Shown here: positions 51,869 through 62,100 of the stretch, in pieces | Layout of the letters: each line of letters begins with the position of its first letter | How positions within the stretch are numbered: the first letter of the stretch is position 1 | The notes under the pieces: model-generated | What the model saw: the letters and a program-made list of their open reading frames with translations, nothing else | What the model was told of the DNA's origin: nothing | Database searches by the model: none | NCBI GenBank assembly: GCA_017464525.1 | Contig: JAFTZM010000028.1 | Location: 1 to 64,000 of the forward strand | Direction: 5' to 3' | Origin: Clostridia bacterium | Lineage (GTDB): Bacteria > Bacillota > Clostridia > Oscillospirales > QAKW01 | Length of the DNA: 64,000 nt | Position numbers and translations under genes: made by a program

Positions 51869-54800
51869 ATGAATTATACATTTGAAGGGATCCAGATCCC
51901 GCCCCGCAAGGTGATTCCTCTGGGGAAATTTGAAAGTATCGGCAGCCTGCAGAAGGTGCATGAGGAACCGGCGCAGGCAGTACCGACTGAGGCGGCGGTA
52001 GGAAGCCTGGCCAACTCGCAGGATGCCCGCACGAAGGTCTGCTTTGTGATCCATGAGCCTCAGGACGGCAGTATCTCTGCGGATGCGCTGTCGGCAGCCT
52101 TAGAGCAGGACAGCCGAGAACTGAAGGTGCAGCAATGGGGGCGGAACGACCGGGGAGATCTGCTGGATGCAGATGACCTTTGCCTCTTTTTCAAAAAGAA
52201 AAGCGTTATCCGGGTGGCCAAGGAGCATGGCCTCTGGAATCAGCCCTCCTTGCTGACAGAGGCCAAGATCGGCCTGGTCAGCCTTATTGTTACGGTGCTG
52301 CTTTCGGTGGCGGCGCCGGTGATGCAATTTGCCATCGATCTGCTGCAGGGATATGTGTGGCTGGCATTTTCCCTGCTCTTTGGGGGATTGGCGGTGGTTT
52401 CGGCGGCGATCACGGTGCAGAAGCATCGGCAGTCCTGCAGCCGGGCCCTGCGTCAGCTGGCAGACCAGGTGGAACGGATGCCGCTGGAGGAGTATGCACG
52501 GCTGGTCTCCTATTTTGATACCGAGGATTTTCTTTGCTATAAGTTGAATTATTCCGATGATAAGGAGATCGCCATTGTGAAGTGCGTGCCTTATCACACC
52601 CGCCACTATGCGCTTTTGGAGCGGTACTTGGCCGGTGCGCCGGAGGGGCAGTTCTGGGTGATCTTTCTGGAACGGAAAAAGGTGTATGATCCCCTGATCC
52701 ACCACCGGGGCCCCGGGGCAGACCACCGTTGCTATTATCTGGTGCCGCTGAACAAGCGCCAGAAAAAGGAGCTGGCCTCCAAGGTGGCGGACACTCGGCT
52801 TTCCGACCCCCATCTGCGGAATTTGGGGATCGATTACATCTTTAAAAACTACATCAACCGGATGGGCACCGAGCATGAGACCGGAGAGGATCTGCTGGAG
52901 CGGATCAACGGGTTTGTGGAGGAACGGCGGCAGGATGGCTTTACCGCCGATATCCGGGCGTTGATCGTCTTTATTGCCCAGCTGAAATGTTATTTCTTTG
53001 CTTCCGGTGTGGCGGATCAGCGGTGCTGGGAGATCCTTTTTGATTATAATTCCGAATCGGCGTTGAATCGGGCGGATCTGGAACTTTCCCACGAACTGCT
53101 CTTTACCGCAGCCAACCGCAATGCGGAGGATGTGCGGCTTTCCGACCTGAAAAAGCTGACGGTGGGGATCGTGAATAAATTTGAGGATGATTTCAGCAAT
53201 ATCCTTGTGAACCCCAAGCTGATGGAAAATTGCCCGGACAATCTGGATTGGTCGCTGCTTTTGCTGATCAAGGTGCTGAAATACCGGGGGATGGCAGAGG
53301 CACGCTGTAATTCGGCCACCGATTATCTGTTTACCCTGGTGCCTGCCGACCGTCGGGAGAGCGGATGGAAGCAGGATTTCCGCACGGAGCAATGGCAGGC
53401 AGTGTTTGTGGAACTGCTGGGCCTTTTGCGGGAAGCGCGGGCCTACTGGCTGGTGCCGCATCTGCTGCATCTGGCGGTGGAGATCTATGAAGGAACCGGC
53501 TCGGCTGTTTTTGCTGCCGATCATGTACTTTGGGCGGCGCGCTGCGGTGCCCTTCTTTGCCCTGATACCGACGACAGCGATCTGGATATGATCGCCGATC
53601 ATTGCCGGGTACTGCGGGGGGCGGTGGCTGTTTCCAAGCGAGGGGATCAGTTCCGGCTGACAAGCGATTGGCCGGATTCCTTCTCCATCTTAAATCTTTC
53701 CGATGAGGACCGGGCCTTTTATTTCAGCGCCCTTACCTTCTTCGGGGAGCAGGTGGTGTTGCAGTATTACGAATACCTATTTGATGCCTATTGCACCAAT
53801 GTACGGGTGACCTTCACCGCCGACCGGATGGATCAACTCAGCGACCGGGTGCGGAAAAATGACCTTCATTCCAAGTATTATGATGCCGAGCGGCGGTCGG
53901 ATGACCTGCATAAATATTACCTGAGCACCATCGTATGCCGGCTTTGCGGGCTTCTGGCCGAGGAATATCGGGAGGATGAGGAACTGCGGCAGCTGCTGCA
54001 GGAGCTTTCTGATATCAGCAGAAGTGCGCCGGAGGAGGGAGAGGAGCAGCTTCTGCTTCTGCTTATCTCACGGGCAGAATTCTCTGCCTGCGCCACCTCG
54101 GTATTTTTATCCTGCCTGATCACCTTTGTGCGCCGCAAAACGGTGGGAAAAAGCACGGTGCTGGGGATGGGCGGCTACCTGCTGCGTACCGTATTTTTGA
54201 TGGAATGGATGGCAGGAGAGACCTTCATCTTCAATGACGATACCAAGCTGCTGATCGAGCTTTTGATCAATTATCTCCAGCCCAAGGATCCGGTGCTGGC
54301 TTTTCTCATCTGCTTTACCTCTTACCCCTGCCCGCAGGGCATTCTGGATGAGATCATCTCTTATCTGGAGCAGAACCGGGCGGCCTGCGATGAGGCCATT
54401 GCCACCGCCATCCGCAACAGCAGCATGGAAATGCTGGAGGACAGTATTTCCATGATCTGTACCATTGGCTGTATTCAGGAGGAGCGCAAGAGCAAATTCT
54501 ATCAGCTGATCCGGGATCGGGTGGAGGAAGGGCAATATGCCCAATCGGAGGCGGCCGCTCATTGCAAGGAACTGCTTTCTGTTTATTTGGACAACCGGAT
54601 CCATCCCGCTTTGGAGGGAGTTTCTCCCGAGGAGATCGTCCGGCGGATGCAGACCGGCTACCGGCCCAATTCGGTGAAGATGCTCTATTCCTTCTATTGC
54701 GAGAAGGATGCGGCGGCCTTTCTGCCTTATTGCCCTCTTCTGCTGGAGCAGTTGAAAAACAGCACCCGGGTGGCAAAATATTCCGAGGTGCTGGATTATG

Positions 54801-55438
54801 TGGATGGTCCCCGGGATCGGGACAGCGAGGATTTTGCCGCTGCTGTAAAGGTTCTTTATAATTTTTACGGGCGGTGGGAAAACTCCTGCCCCAACGATTG
54901 GGTGACCAAAAAGATCATTAAATTCTTCCGGATGCTGGAGAGTGAGACCGATGCGCATCTGCTGGCTTGGGAGGTAGAGCGGGAGAAGCTGAGCCGGTAT
55001 CTGGAGCTCCACCGCTCCACGCTGGATCGGCTGCATCTGGCGCGGGCGAGAGCCTATTTCTTCCACCGGCGGTTCAGCCGCTATGGGCTGTATCAATATA
55101 TCAAATATATGTTGAACCGGTTTTATGAAGCGGTTCCCGCAGATTATTCCGGGCTGGAGGAGGAAAAGAGGATCGACTATCTGATCGCTCATTTCGATCA
55201 GATCACCCCCTTTATCATGGAAGAGGACAAGCACCGGTGCAACCGGGCGTATCTGGATCTGCTGGATGCGGTGATCCATAATACCCGGAATATCCAGGCA
55301 TCTATCAGCGAGGCGCGGATGATGGAAAAGGCCTCTCGGGATGTTCATGTGATCATTGATGCCTTTCCTTCCTATTCCAGCAAGGTGCGGGAGCAGATCT
55401 ATCAGATGATCGAGCAGTATAAAAAGCAGTTACAATAA
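51869..55438 (+). CDS. Unrecognised 1189-residue membrane protein
   Basis: I do not recognise a family. Residues 1-130 are soluble with a small mixed domain (CFVIHEPQDGSIS, ADDLCLFFKKKSVIRVAKEH). Two adjacent membrane helices follow at about 134-155 and 161-182. The remaining 1000 residues are mainly helical, rich in Leu, Glu, Asp and Tyr, with many short helices like a solenoid, and a Lys/Gln-rich C-terminal coil. No Walker A loop, protease or kinase motif was found. The ribosome binding site AGAGGG lies over the end of the upstream phosphodiesterase gene, so it is part of the ribulokinase operon. Codon use looks the same as its neighbours. Confidence 0.85.
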   Translation: MNYTFEGIQIPPRKVIPLGKFESIGSLQKVHEEPAQAVPTEAAVGSLANSQDARTKVCFVIHEPQDGSISADALSAALEQDSRELKVQQWGRNDRGDLLDADDLCLFFKKKSVIRVAKEHGLWNQPSLLTEAKIGLVSLIVTVLLSVAAPVMQFAIDLLQGYVWLAFSLLFGGLAVVSAAITVQKHRQSCSRALRQLADQVERMPLEEYARLVSYFDTEDFLCYKLNYSDDKEIAIVKCVPYHTRHYALLERYLAGAPEGQFWVIFLERKKVYDPLIHHRGPGADHRCYYLVPLNKRQKKELASKVADTRLSDPHLRNLGIDYIFKNYINRMGTEHETGEDLLERINGFVEERRQDGFTADIRALIVFIAQLKCYFFASGVADQRCWEILFDYNSESALNRADLELSHELLFTAANRNAEDVRLSDLKKLTVGIVNKFEDDFSNILVNPKLMENCPDNLDWSLLLLIKVLKYRGMAEARCNSATDYLFTLVPADRRESGWKQDFRTEQWQAVFVELLGLLREARAYWLVPHLLHLAVEIYEGTGSAVFAADHVLWAARCGALLCPDTDDSDLDMIADHCRVLRGAVAVSKRGDQFRLTSDWPDSFSILNLSDEDRAFYFSALTFFGEQVVLQYYEYLFDAYCTNVRVTFTADRMDQLSDRVRKNDLHSKYYDAERRSDDLHKYYLSTIVCRLCGLLAEEYREDEELRQLLQELSDISRSAPEEGEEQLLLLLISRAEFSACATSVFLSCLITFVRRKTVGKSTVLGMGGYLLRTVFLMEWMAGETFIFNDDTKLLIELLINYLQPKDPVLAFLICFTSYPCPQGILDEIISYLEQNRAACDEAIATAIRNSSMEMLEDSISMICTIGCIQEERKSKFYQLIRDRVEEGQYAQSEAAAHCKELLSVYLDNRIHPALEGVSPEEIVRRMQTGYRPNSVKMLYSFYCEKDAAAFLPYCPLLLEQLKNSTRVAKYSEVLDYVDGPRDRDSEDFAAAVKVLYNFYGRWENSCPNDWVTKKIIKFFRMLESETDAHLLAWEVEREKLSRYLELHRSTLDRLHLARARAYFFHRRFSRYGLYQYIKYMLNRFYEAVPADYSGLEEEKRIDYLIAHFDQITPFIMEEDKHRCNRAYLDLLDAVIHNTRNIQASISEARMMEKASRDVHVIIDAFPSYSSKVREQIYQMIEQYKKQLQ

Positions 55439-55461
55439 ATTCTGTATTGGAGGGTGAATTG

Positions 55462-56442
55462 ATGAAAGAAAAAAGATTTATATCGTTGCTGCATCTTGGC
55501 GGAAATATGTGGCAAAAGCCCGGCAATGCAAAGCTTTATAAAAAAGAAAGCATTGATTGGCTTTATCGGGATCATCTGGTGACGGACGACGCCACCTGGC
55601 AAAAGATAACTGATTTTTTGCCTAACTGTAAGATCAATACTCTGCTGATCGATATGGGCGAGGCGGTGGAGCTTCGTCGGCACCCTGAACTGGCGGTAAA
55701 AGGGAGTTGGTCTCAAGAAAAATTCAAGAACGAGCTGAAACGGCTGCGTTCCATCGGCCTGGAGCCGTTGCCGAAATTTAATTTTTCAACCTGCCATAAT
55801 GCCTGGATGAAGGATATGATGTACCGGGTGGGCACAAAAGAATACGATGATTTTTGCAGAGATATCATTGAGGAAGCCTGCGAGCTCTTTGACGGGCCCG
55901 CCCTCTTCCATCTTGGGATGGATGAAGAGGACTGGACCTCGCAGAATATAAACGGTCATTCGGTGATCATCACCCGAAGCCCTGAAAAATTTGCCGAAGA
56001 TACACAAAAACTGTTTGATGCCTGCCGAAAAAACGGAGCACGGCCGTGGATGTGGGCAGGGACCTCGGTCTTTGATTATTACGGAAGTGAAAAACAGTTT
56101 GCCGAGGCGGTGGAGAAGGACGTGGTGCTTTCCAACTATCACTACGGATCGATCCACGTGGGAGAGGACGATATGTATGCCGCTCCGTCGGTGATGCAGT
56201 ATAAAAAACTGGAGCAGCTCGGCTATGATCAGATCCCCTGCGCCTCCACTTGGGCAGAGCCGACCTCCAATCTGCGCACCATGAATTTCGCAAAAAATTA
56301 TATGGATGACAGCAAGCTGCTTGGATTTATGAGTGCACCATGGCATCTGACGGTGCCGGAAATGCTTTACGGACTGATGCACGATGTGACCTGCCAAAAG
56401 CTTGCTATTGAAAAATATTATGCGGAATCAGAAACCTTATGA
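55462..56442 (+). CDS. GH20-like TIM-barrel glycosidase
   Basis: 326 residues, without signal peptide. The barrel core includes LPKFNFSTCHNAWMKDM, ALFHLGMDEEDWTSQ (like the HxGxDE catalytic Asp-Glu of GH20), RPWMWAGTSVFDYYG and PCASTWAEPTSNLRTMNFAKNY. It is about half the length of the GcnA-like enzyme at 1739, so it has only the catalytic barrel. The start is ATG 55462 behind GGAGGG; ATG 55447 is before that site. It lies 23 nt after the 1189-residue gene and ends the operon at a strong hairpin. Hexosaminidase activity is likely but unproven. Confidence 0.72.
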   Translation: MKEKRFISLLHLGGNMWQKPGNAKLYKKESIDWLYRDHLVTDDATWQKITDFLPNCKINTLLIDMGEAVELRRHPELAVKGSWSQEKFKNELKRLRSIGLEPLPKFNFSTCHNAWMKDMMYRVGTKEYDDFCRDIIEEACELFDGPALFHLGMDEEDWTSQNINGHSVIITRSPEKFAEDTQKLFDACRKNGARPWMWAGTSVFDYYGSEKQFAEAVEKDVVLSNYHYGSIHVGEDDMYAAPSVMQYKKLEQLGYDQIPCASTWAEPTSNLRTMNFAKNYMDDSKLLGFMSAPWHLTVPEMLYGLMHDVTCQKLAIEKYYAESETL

Positions 56443-56475
56443 TCAAGGTTCGGATATCTAAAATACTTGAACAAT

Positions 56476-56524
56476 AAAAAGGCACCCTTGCAACTTCTCA
56501 TAAGGAAGTTGCAAGGGTGCTTTT
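56476..56524. terminator. Bidirectional terminator
   Basis: A 15-bp stem (56482-56496 / 56506-56520) with A run before and T run after, between the convergent GH20-like and GH106-like genes. Confidence 0.88.
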
Positions 56525-56541
56525 CTACACAAGCGGAACCA

Positions 56542-59001
56542 TTATTTTAAGTACTTTGTAGGCCCTAAGATGCCGCTGGGGGGCAGCTTCATGAAGATGG
56601 AGAAGGGATCCCGCTCATAATAGGCAGGGTTATTCACCACTTCGATCTCGATGGTATTTTTACCGGGTTTGATGGCTTCGCTGATATCGAAGGCATAGGG
56701 CGGGGCAATGCGGCTGCCGCAGGGGATGCCGTTGAGGGTCAGCGCAGCGGTCTCGCCCACGGTGCCCAGATCCAGCATTTTGGTGCCGGCGGGAATCTCC
56801 GCCTCGGTGCGGTAGGTGATCTTACCGCTGAAGCGGGTCTGGCCGCCCTTACCGGTGATGTTGAAGAGGGGAGAGGCAGAATAGCTCTGCTCCCCGGCGG
56901 TGATCTCCCAAAGCAGCACTGCATCCTGGCCCTGCAAGGTCATGGGATGGAGATATTCGGGGAGGCCTTCGGTCTTTTCCCCGAGGATCCAGATGATACT
57001 CTCGCCACCGTCCAGAGTCAGGCGGCGATCCTCCTTCCGGAACACTCGGTTGTTCCAGGCGTCGTAGACGGTGACGGCACCCTCCGGGAGCAGTTCGATG
57101 ACGGTATCAATGGGGGTATCACCGTCATTTTTGAACATATAGATATCCTTGCCGTCTCTGGCTGCATGATAATAGCGGAGATGGGGGGAGGGGACGGTCA
57201 GCCGCAGCTGGCAGGGAAGCACTGTTTCCAGGTGGCTCTCGAAGCCGGCGGGGGCGGTGCCACGGAAATAGAAGGGAACATACTCTGCTTCCATTTTTTG
57301 CAGGAATTTCCGCATCCGGGGGGTCACATAGCGGCATCCCGGAAGCACCAGCAGGGAATATTCCTCCTGATTGATGCAAAGCTTCTGATCCTTGAATTCG
57401 GCAGCTGCCAGATAATCCTCCGAAACAAAATCGAAATCCAGCTGATTCTGGGTCAGCACCTTGGCTACGGAGAAGTAGGTATCTGTCTCATCGCCGGCCC
57501 ATTCGCACTCGGCATTGTAATAAAGGGCGATGGGGGCTTGATGGATGCTGCCCTCAAAGAGGTGGATCACCCGCTGCATATAGCGGATCAGTTCGCCAAA
57601 GCCCTCGAACTGGGGATTGTTGCCCTTGGAATAGAAGTGGGGCGGGCAGTCCGGATCGGGATATTTGGGGCTGAAGGCATGGGGAACATAGCGGTTGATG
57701 CCGCTGGCCAGCATATGATCTGCCAGCTTTTTCATAAAGGGCAGGCCTTCTGCATAACCATAGGCACCGAAGATCTCGCACATGGCCCGGTTTTTCATGT
57801 TGGGGTTGAGATGGGCGTGAGAGGAGCCCAGCTTGGCCAGGGCGTAAACAAAGAAGGTGGGATCGGCGATCCGATCGAAGATGCGGGCGGTATGGGGCAT
57901 TTCATTTTGCCCCGGCATGATCTGGTGGAGCACCACATCGATGCCCGCCATGTCCTGCGCATCCAGGCAACGGAAATAATGGCCGGCGCTGTGACCCATC
58001 CGGGAGCAGGAGCCCATGTCCTCGATGGTGTGACCGATGTATTCCACGCCGTGGGCCCGGCACCAGCCGCCCAGCTTTTCGGTGAAGTTCTGGGCATAAA
58101 GGGCGGTCACCGTATCCATATAGGCCACTCGCAGGGCGCTTACATCGTTGACGTTGGCCCAAAGGGCGGGGAGGAGCAGCAGGACTTCGGCTTCTGCCTT
58201 GCCCAGCTTTTCCCCCATCAGGGCGGGCAGATCGGCACGCCAGGGGTAGGGGGTGCTGCGGCCCAATTTACCGTAATAGCTGCCGGTGGAGTTTAAAAAG
58301 CCCGGTTCATCGGAGAAAAAGCCCCGGAAGGTATTGCCGAAATATTCCGCAAAATGCTCGTACTGGGGCTGATAGATCTCGCTGATCATCAGCTCGGTGG
58401 AGGCGGGGTTCAGCATATCGATATGATCCGGTCTGCCGCTGACAGGCTCCTGAGATTCCAGCAGGAAGAACACCCGCCACATTCCATCGGGGATATCGAA
58501 ACGCACCAGACCGTCCTCGGCGGTGGGGGTCAGATCGATGGGCTCGCCGGCGCAGTCTACGCCCTTGCCGGTGCGCTTGTAGGCTACGGCGGCAAGCAAC
58601 TTTTCCCCATGGCGGCAGTAATAGTCGTAGATCAGGGCCACGTCCTGCTGGGGGCCCTGCACATCTACCTTTTCGCAAAGGATGGTCTTTTTCCGCAGTT
58701 CGGGATGCTTCAGAGTGCCGCCGTTGGCAAAGCCGGTGGGGAATTTTTTATCGTCCAGCAGCCAGACATTCATATCCAATTCCTTGGCGGTCTTTAAGAT
58801 AAATCCAAAATCCTCCCACCATTGCGCTCTGCAGAAATCGGGGTAGGGGCGGCTTTCTGCACAAAAGCTGAGGCAGCCGCTCTGCTTGATGGCAAGGATC
58901 TCCTCCCGCAGCTCTTCGTGGCTTTCGCCGTGGAGCCAGAGGAAGGGGAGAATATAATTCATTTTTTGGTTTTCAAGGCATTCCTTTAATTGTTGGTCCA
59001 T
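56542..59001 (-). CDS. GH106-like glycosidase (possible alpha-L-rhamnosidase)
   Basis: 819 residues. The N-terminal TIM-barrel part has WLLDDKKFPTGFANGGTLK, HIDMLNPASTELMISEIYQ and FRGFFSDEPGFLNSTG, typical of the GH106/GH2-like rhamnosidase superfamily, with the Asp-Glu of FFSDEPG as candidate catalytic residue. The middle has ALYYNAECEW (Rossmann-like glutamine-amidotransferase fold region) and the C-terminus a jelly-roll (LDLGTVGETAALTLNGIPCGSRIAPPYAFDI). No signal peptide. The start is ATG 59001 behind GAGGTGA; upstream in-frame codons overlap the promoter. Monocistronic. The rhamnose specificity is inferred from family resemblance only. Confidence 0.78.
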   Translation of the reverse strand: MDQQLKECLENQKMNYILPFLWLHGESHEELREEILAIKQSGCLSFCAESRPYPDFCRAQWWEDFGFILKTAKELDMNVWLLDDKKFPTGFANGGTLKHPELRKKTILCEKVDVQGPQQDVALIYDYYCRHGEKLLAAVAYKRTGKGVDCAGEPIDLTPTAEDGLVRFDIPDGMWRVFFLLESQEPVSGRPDHIDMLNPASTELMISEIYQPQYEHFAEYFGNTFRGFFSDEPGFLNSTGSYYGKLGRSTPYPWRADLPALMGEKLGKAEAEVLLLLPALWANVNDVSALRVAYMDTVTALYAQNFTEKLGGWCRAHGVEYIGHTIEDMGSCSRMGHSAGHYFRCLDAQDMAGIDVVLHQIMPGQNEMPHTARIFDRIADPTFFVYALAKLGSSHAHLNPNMKNRAMCEIFGAYGYAEGLPFMKKLADHMLASGINRYVPHAFSPKYPDPDCPPHFYSKGNNPQFEGFGELIRYMQRVIHLFEGSIHQAPIALYYNAECEWAGDETDTYFSVAKVLTQNQLDFDFVSEDYLAAAEFKDQKLCINQEEYSLLVLPGCRYVTPRMRKFLQKMEAEYVPFYFRGTAPAGFESHLETVLPCQLRLTVPSPHLRYYHAARDGKDIYMFKNDGDTPIDTVIELLPEGAVTVYDAWNNRVFRKEDRRLTLDGGESIIWILGEKTEGLPEYLHPMTLQGQDAVLLWEITAGEQSYSASPLFNITGKGGQTRFSGKITYRTEAEIPAGTKMLDLGTVGETAALTLNGIPCGSRIAPPYAFDISEAIKPGKNTIEIEVVNNPAYYERDPFSIFMKLPPSGILGPTKYLK

Positions 59002-59020
59002 GTTTATCACCTCATAAAAA

Positions 59021-59049
59021 AGAGTAACAGAATATAAAATAAAAGTCAA
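59021..59049 (-). promoter_or_regulatory. Promoter of the GH106-like gene
   Basis: Minus strand: TTGACT (59049-59044), 17-nt spacer, TACTCT (59026-59021). Confidence 0.6.
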
Positions 59050-59144
59050 GTCTAACTTTTTTCTGTATATAAGTGGAAATCTTCCATGTTCATTTTTAAA
59101 TAATTTTAGTAAAATTAAATAAAAAGTGAAAGGAGATCCAGAAA

Positions 59145-62100
59145 ATGAAGAAAGGTTTGATTCGTGCGGTGGCCTTTGCGGCTTCGCTGCTGCTGGGGGC
59201 GAATATGTGCGTATTTGCTGCCGGGGCAGAGGAGGCGGATCCGGTGGTCACCCGATTTGTGGTGGCATCCGATGTGCACACCAATGAAGAGATCCCCTCC
59301 AATCAGGAGCGGCTGCCCAAGGTGTTTGAAACCGCTTACGCCTATGCTGAAAGCCGGGGCGGGACCATCGACGCCTTTGTGTTTAACGGCGACAGTGTGG
59401 ACGGAAGCTTTACAGACGGGGTCAATTTGACCCAATGGGAGCTTTTTCTGCAAGGGGTGCAGGAAAATATCCGGGAGGAGTCCAAGTTTCTGCTGACCCT
59501 CGCCCGTACCCATGATATTTACGATTCCTGGGGCACCAAGCTCCGCGTCACAGAGGATGAATTGAATGCCATGATCGCCGATGCGTTTGGTACCTCCGGC
59601 GATCATATTGCGGCAGATTGGGGCTATGGCTCCTACCTGACCAAGCTGAACGGGGTTGCGGTCATCACCCTCTCCAACGATATGACCAATACCAACAATG
59701 CCTATAACCATTGCAACAACGCTCGGGAGTGGCTGAAAGAGCAGTTGGAGGCATTGGTGGCGGAGGATCCGGAGCAGCCCATCTTTGTGGTGTATCATTA
59801 TCCCGAGGTGGGGGCGCTGGATTATTCCCAGCGATGGGGCTCCTTTGCGGTATCGGACATTCTGGACGATTATCCGCAGGTCATCGCCATGAATGCTCAT
59901 GTGCACCGGGATCCCCGCCAGGCTCGCTCCATCTGGCAGGAGGATTATACTGAGGTCTATGACGGAGCGGTATCCTACACCTCCTATTTCGATGGCAATA
60001 ACCAGGAGGTGGCGACCTATGAGCTTTCCACCTATTCTATCGTGGAGGTCACCGCTTCGGGAGCGGTCACCATCCGTTATATGGATAACCTGACCGGTGA
60101 ATTGCTGAAGGAAGGCAACGGCTCCGGTGAGACGCTGGTGTATTCCATCCCGAAGGCATGGGATCCATCTACCTGGAATTATACATATGAGGCACGGAAT
60201 ACCGGCGGGTTTCCCTATTTTGAGGGAGATGCTGCTGTTCGGCTGGAAAATGGCAATACGCTGATCTTTGACCGGGCTGAATCCGAGGAAGCCATGCTAT
60301 ATTATAAGGTAGAGATCTCGGACGGTATGAGGACAGAGACCTATTATACCGGTTCTCGATTTTTTGAAGAGCCGTTGCCCGGAACCCTCTCGGTGGCGGT
60401 CTCTCTCCGCAGCAACACCGCCTATACGGCGAAGATCACAGGAGTGGACAGCTTATACCGGGAGACATCCAACGGGCTGGAGTATACCTTTACGACTGCC
60501 GACAGCGACTTGAAGCAGGAAGGCGGCATTGCGGCCCCTGCGGCAGATGATATTTCCTTTGGAACGGCAGAAGAATTCAAAGCGATCCTGGCCTCCGGGG
60601 AGAATTATGCCGGCAAGACGCTGGTACAGACCGCCGATATTGACTTGAACAACGAGATACTGACCCCCGGCGCTGCTTTTATGGGCACGCTGGACGGGAA
60701 CGGCTTTACCATCGATGGGTTATTTGTTGCCGGAACGGCTTTGTTTGAACGGGCAGAAAATGCTTTTTTTAAAAATCTGAATCTCTCCGGTACCGTGATC
60801 CGGGAGGGAGATGCGGCCGCTTTGGCGGGCGATGCCGTAAACTGTACCTTTGAAAACTGCATGAACGGGGCTGTGGTGATCGCCCGGGGCGGTAAGGCGG
60901 TGTCTTTTGCGGTGCGTGCCGAAAATACAACCTTCCTGAACTGCATTTTCGATGGCAGCCTGCATGGCGCAGAGACTGCTGAAAATCAGAGCAGTATCAA
61001 CAATACCGAAACCGTGACGGTGGAGGAAAAGCAGTTGATCTTCCACACCGAAAAGGGAGATATCAAGCGTTCCCTGAAGGACGGCGGCCGCCATATGGAT
61101 TGGAGTTTTGACACCTCCATCGGCAGCGCCGAGGAGTTCCTCAGCTGGCTGCTGGGCGGTGGTTCTGAGGCGGCCTTGGAATGCGATATCGATCTGGATA
61201 AGCTGCATGGCCGCCTGGCGCTGATCGCTGATCTCGGGCTGAATTTTGAGGTTGCGCTGAACGGCAATTATTGTGTGATCCGGGGCGGTAAGATGGCGTT
61301 GAAGGGCGCCTATGATCTGGGCACCACCGATCTGACCCTGACCGGGGAAAACTGCTGGGATGCCGATGATTTTACCGCAGAGGAGCTGGCCAGCGGAGCA
61401 GCCGCTTATGCATTGGGAGCTTGGGGGCAGTATGAAGATACCCCTGCCGGAAAAGGCAAAGTGGTAAAGATCACGGTGGGAGGCCGGGTGAACTATGTGA
61501 ACGCCGGTACGGTTTATGAGGTGGAGGTTCCTTACGGTTACACAGCGGAGCAGACCTCCTTTACAGCAGAGGCCGACACCGTTATTACCTTGACTGCACA
61601 CACGGCTGATAAAACCATTTTGGGAGAACTGTACGATCGTGCAGCCCTGATGAATGGGCAGGCCTTTACCGAACCGGCAGCATTTACGGCGGCCTTGAAC
61701 GCTGCCGGAGTGGTGCTGGAGGATGCTTCTGCCGGGCAGGACACGGTAGATCAGGCGGTAACGGCGCTGACCGCGAGACTGAACGCCCTGACGCTGGCGG
61801 AGGATGCGGAGAATTATCCCGCTGTTTCTTTACGGGAGATCTATCAGCAATTCTTTGAGGTAACCAAATGGTCGGTCAATGATCTTGCAGATCTGCAGGC
61901 GTGGTCGGCCTGGAGCAAGACCCATTCCGGCGCAGGGATGGAATTCCATATGACCGCCGATATTGATATGAAGAATGTGAATTTCGGCATGATCGGCAGC
62001 AATGAGGTTCCCTTCAAGGGGAAATTTGACGGCCATCTGCATACCGTTTCCCATCTGCTGATCGATGATACCAGCGGTACCGGCACGGGCTTCTTTGTCT

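Noticed and set aside
56947-58296. Long plus-strand frame over the GH106-like gene
   Set aside because: Antisense shadow with biased composition and no start signal.
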